A DNA stretch of 64,000 nucleotides from Myceligenerans salitolerans. Its GTDB lineage: Bacteria > Actinomycetota > Actinomycetes > Actinomycetales > Cellulomonadaceae. Where the stretch lies: positions 1 through 64,000 of the forward strand of contig NZ_JAFMPK010000020.1 of assembly GCF_017349295.1 (NCBI RefSeq), in the 5' to 3' direction. Position 1 is the stretch's first letter. Every line of letters begins with the position of its first letter. Under the pieces are notes generated by a model. It did not search any database and had not been told where the DNA came from. It saw nothing but the letters and a program-made list of their open reading frames with translations. The position numbers were made by a program, and so were the translations under genes. Positions 61,566-64,000 of this stretch are shown one piece after another.

Positions 61566-62201
61566 TCAGCGCTCGACGAAGCGTGTGCCGTCCGGCGTGA
61601 GCTCCGGCTCCCAGACCACGCGGTGGATGACCCAGCGCTCCAGGGCGCCGCGCACCGCCATCGCGACCGCTCCCCACACCGCGAAGAGGACCAGCGCGGT
61701 GAGCCAGTTGCTGCCGAACGTGCCGAACCCGATCGCGGCCAGCAGCGGAAGCGCCAGGCCCACCCCGAGGAACACCGGGAAGATGTGCACCCCGACCCAC
61801 TGCAGTGCGGACAGCGGATCGAACCGCCGCTCGGCGATGACGCCGCGGTAGTCGAGCACCTGGACCACGTGGTCCGCACGCCACTTGGGCACGTGCCGGG
61901 CCACCGTCCACTGCGCGTCCCGGGCCTCCAGGTGCTCGCTCTGCGTGGGCAGCCAGATGCCGAGCATCTGGTGCACCTCCGCAGGCGTCATGTACCCGCG
62001 GTCGAGAATCGTGAGCGAGTGCCACGGCGGCTGCTTCATGTAGGCCGGACCGGGGATCGCGAGCGAGACCAGGAACAGCACGGACCCGCCGACGCCGAGC
62101 AGCCAGGTCAGGGCATCGGGAACCCAGGCGATGATCAGGAAGGTCAGGCTGACGGCGCCCGCGCCCAGCAGGGCGCAGAGGATGCGGTTCTTGGTGGTCA
62201 T
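61566..62201 (-). CDS. Membrane protein of unknown function
   Basis: A 211-aa protein with two hydrophobic pairs. [19 protein letters not shown] and [20 protein letters not shown] are near the N-terminus; [21 protein letters not shown] and [20 protein letters not shown] are near the C-terminus. Between them is a soluble segment with [20 protein letters not shown]. No family recognised. TAGGAT ends 9 bases before the ATG at 62201, so the leader is at most a few bases. It is divergent from recO and converges on the siderophore-binding protein gene. Confidence 0.75.
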   Translation of the reverse strand: MTTKNRILCALLGAGAVSLTFLIIAWVPDALTWLLGVGGSVLFLVSLAIPGPAYMKQPPWHSLTILDRGYMTPAEVHQMLGIWLPTQSEHLEARDAQWTVARHVPKWRADHVVQVLDYRGVIAERRFDPLSALQWVGVHIFPVFLGVGLALPLLAAIGFGTFGSNWLTALVLFAVWGAVAMAVRGALERWVIHRVVWEPELTPDGTRFVER

Positions 62202-62324
62202 GGTGCTTCGATCCTACCGAAATCGGTCACGCCGAGACGAAAATCACGCGAGACCGTTCGTGCGGCCGAGCAGAAGAGGCCGCGACCGGCCACGGGTCCG
62301 TCGCTCGCTGTCAGCCACACCTGG

Positions 62325-62330
62325 GACACT
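62325..62330 (+). promoter_or_regulatory. -10 element, leaderless recO
   Basis: GACACT is followed by 6 bases and GTG 62337. No Shine-Dalgarno lies in the gap. The first base departs from TANNNT, so support is moderate. Confidence 0.4.
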
Positions 62331-62336
62331 GGTCCC

Positions 62337-63068
62337 GTGCCCCTGTACCGAGACGACGCGATCGTGCTGCGCACCCAGAAGCTGGGCGAGGCGGACCGGA
62401 TCGTCACGTTCCTGACCCGGGAGCGCGGCAAGGTACGCGCCGTCGGGCGGGGCGTGCGCCGGACGTCGTCGCGGTTCGGGGCGAGACTCGAGCCGTTCAT
62501 GGCCGTGGACGTGCAGTTCCATACGGGCCGCACGCTCGACACGGTCACACAGGTGGAGACCGTCGGCGCCTACGCGCGGCGGATCTGCGAGGACTACGAG
62601 CTGTACACGGCCGGCACCGCGATGCTGGAGGCGGCCGACAGGCTGGTCGACCAGGAGCACGAGCCGGCGCTGCAGCAGTACTGGCTGCTGGCGGGCGGGC
62701 TCAGGGCGCTCGCCGAGCGCCAGCACGCGGCCGGGCTGGTACTGGACTCCTACCTGCTGCGAGCCCTGGCCGTGGGCGGCTGGGCGCTGTCCGCGGTCGA
62801 CTGCGCGCGGTGCGGCGAGAGCGGGCCCCACACCGCGTTCAACGTGGCCCAGGGCGGCGCGGTGTGCCCGCGCTGCCGTCCGCCGGGGTCGCCGTCGCCC
62901 GCACCCCAGACGTTCGCGCTGCTGGCCGCGCTGCTGTCGGGCGACTGGGACACCGCCGAGGCCTCCACGACGCGGCACCGCAACGAGGCGAGCGGCCTCG
63001 TGGCCGCCTACGGCCAGTACTACCTGGAGAGGACACTGAGATCGTTGAGGATGGTCGAGCGCTCATGA
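62337..63068 (+). CDS. recO: DNA repair protein RecO
   Basis: A 243-aa recombination mediator that helps RecR load RecA on SSB-coated DNA. The N-terminal OB fold has [39 protein letters not shown], and [13 protein letters not shown]-terminal zinc finger has [13 protein letters not shown] and CPRC. GTG 62337 is the start; longer upstream frames cross the divergent membrane-protein gene and are not supported. It overlaps uppS by 4 bases (ATGA), a pairing common in actinobacteria. Confidence 0.95.
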   Translation: MPLYRDDAIVLRTQKLGEADRIVTFLTRERGKVRAVGRGVRRTSSRFGARLEPFMAVDVQFHTGRTLDTVTQVETVGAYARRICEDYELYTAGTAMLEAADRLVDQEHEPALQQYWLLAGGLRALAERQHAAGLVLDSYLLRALAVGGWALSAVDCARCGESGPHTAFNVAQGGAVCPRCRPPGSPSPAPQTFALLAALLSGDWDTAEASTTRHRNEASGLVAAYGQYYLERTLRSLRMVERS

Positions 63069-63871
63069 CCGACGTGCAGTCGAGCCCGCGGGGCTCGTAC
63101 GCGGAGCCCTACCCGCATCCGTCGGGAGCGCGGGCACCGCAGATCCCGCGGCAGTTCCTGCCCCGGCACGTGGCCGTGGTGATGGACGGGAACGGCCGCT
63201 GGGCGAACGCGCGCGGGCTGCCGCGCACGGAGGGGCACAAGGCGGGCGAGAGGTCGCTGCTCGACGTCGTGGCCGGTGCCGTCGAACTCGGTGTCGAGCA
63301 CGTCTCGGCGTACGCGTTCTCGACGGAGAACTGGAAGCGCTCACCGGACGAGGTCGCCTTCATCATGCGGTTCACCAAGGAGGTGATGGAGCGCCAGCTG
63401 GAGACGATGGCGTCGTGGGGCGTGCGGATCCGCTGGTCAGGACGGCGGCCCCGGCTCTGGAACTCGGTCATCAAGGTGCTGGAGCGGTGCGAGGAGGCGA
63501 CGCGCGACAACGACCGCTGCACCCTGACCATGTGCATGAACTACGGCGGGCGCGCCGAGCTGGCCGACGCCGCGGCCGCGATCGCGCGCGAGGTGGCGGC
63601 GGGACGGCTGGACCCCCGCAGGATCACGGAGAAGACGGTGCAGCGGCACCTGTACGTGCCCGACGCGCCCGACGTCGACCTGTTCCTGCGATCCGGCGGC
63701 GAACAGCGGACCAGCAACTTCATGATCTGGCAGGCGGCCTACGCCGAGATGGTCTACCTGCCGGAGGCCTGGCCGGACGTCGACCGCCTGCACCTGTGGC
63801 GCGCCGTCGAGGAGTTCGCGCGGCGCGATCGACGCTACGGCGGAGCGATCGACGCGGTGAAGCCCGCGTAA
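63065..63871 (+). CDS. uppS: Isoprenyl transferase (cis-prenyl diphosphate synthase)
   Basis: A 268-aa cytoplasmic enzyme that condenses isopentenyl diphosphate in cis to give the polyprenyl carrier lipid for cell-wall synthesis. Asp41 in [10 protein letters not shown] binds Mg-diphosphate. [33 protein letters not shown], and [23 protein letters not shown] complete the family motifs. Chain length (decaprenyl or undecaprenyl) cannot be read by eye. The ATG overlaps the recO stop. Confidence 0.95.
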   Translation: MTDVQSSPRGSYAEPYPHPSGARAPQIPRQFLPRHVAVVMDGNGRWANARGLPRTEGHKAGERSLLDVVAGAVELGVEHVSAYAFSTENWKRSPDEVAFIMRFTKEVMERQLETMASWGVRIRWSGRRPRLWNSVIKVLERCEEATRDNDRCTLTMCMNYGGRAELADAAAAIAREVAAGRLDPRRITEKTVQRHLYVPDAPDVDLFLRSGGEQRTSNFMIWQAAYAEMVYLPEAWPDVDRLHLWRAVEEFARRDRRYGGAIDAVKPA

Positions 63872-63886
63872 CGCCGCCCGGCGCTC

Positions 63887-64000
63887 CTAGCGGCCGCGGT
63901 CCCGCCGGTCCACGTCCTGCCCACCGCCCAGGTCGGTGCAGTCGACGACGGTGGCGGCGTGCGCGCGGAGGTAGTCGGCCGCGCCCTTGTCACCCGTGAC
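63887..64000 (-). CDS. C-terminal end of an unknown protein (cut by window edge)
   Basis: The minus strand reads in frame from the window edge to a TAG at 63889-63887: VTGDKGAADYLRAHAATVVD, then CTDLGGGQDVDRRDRGR. Codon use (G/C third positions) is coding-like, and it converges on uppS with 15 bases between. The last 37 residues are too few to name a family. Confidence 0.5.
   Translation of the reverse strand, partial: VTGDKGAADYLRAHAATVVDCTDLGGGQDVDRRDRGR

Overview
The window is chromosomal DNA of a very GC-rich actinobacterium. Family-level protein matches (homodimeric AceE, FasR-fabDHPF cluster, DUF3052-AhpE pair, Zur and IdeR-type boxes, secreted AA10 and GH13 glycan enzymes) fit a soil polymer degrader of the Micrococcales, most likely Promicromonosporaceae or Cellulomonadaceae. 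The genus is an inference only. No phage, insertion sequence, plasmid or CRISPR signature was seen.

Layout. 0-5.2 kb: aceE (minus), then DUF3052 and the peroxiredoxin AhpE, a tRNA-Val and a GNAT acetyltransferase. 5.4-8.7 kb: a large secreted propeller/FN3/LamG/PKD protein. 8.8-15.3 kb: a TPR-like protein, FasR and the type II fatty-acid cluster fabD-fabH-acpP-fabF, then DUF3145. 15.5-18 kb: def, rtcB and two convergent tRNAs. 18-28.7 kb: AI-2E permease, FAD monooxygenase, dgt, secreted phosphoesterase, MFS exporter, and a BBE-type oxidoreductase divergent from a MarR regulator. 28.8-34.2 kb: a secreted AA10 LPMO with CBM2, a TetR-monooxygenase pair, a small DUF4236 gene and dnaG. 34.2-46.2 kb: an alpha-glucan locus (malEFG, LacI regulator, GH13 alpha-glucosidase, secreted GH13 alpha-amylase with CBM20), interrupted by a three-gene WXG-like/lipase cassette. 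46.7-52.4 kb: dusB and a three-gene operon that fits lysine/pipecolate/2-oxoadipate catabolism. 52.5-55.6 kb: a znuA-znuC-znuB-zur operon. 55.8-64 kb: glyQS, a siderophore-iron ABC system with two IdeR-like boxes, a membrane protein, recO, uppS, and the 3' end of an unknown gene.

Regulatory logic visible in the DNA. About a dozen genes have a TANNNT-like -10 element ending exactly 6-7 bases before the start codon and no Shine-Dalgarno sequence, so they are probably leaderless. This also fixes several starts (dgt, dusB, LacI, MarR, GNAT). The alpha-glucan genes share TTGCAA-centred dyads at their promoters, probably bound by the LacI regulator encoded among them. The zinc operon has a perfect 15-bp Zur-type dyad over the znuA start, and the iron genes carry 19-bp DtxR/IdeR-like boxes.

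The least explained material is repetitive intergenic DNA. There is a tandem 90-bp element between malE and malF with a diverged copy upstream of aceE. A dispersed repeat with core GCGACCACGCCAT occurs at 16.1 kb and, greatly expanded, at 46.4 kb. The WXG-like/lipase/lipoprotein cassette at 41.7-44.4 kb is the best candidate for a poorly described protein system.
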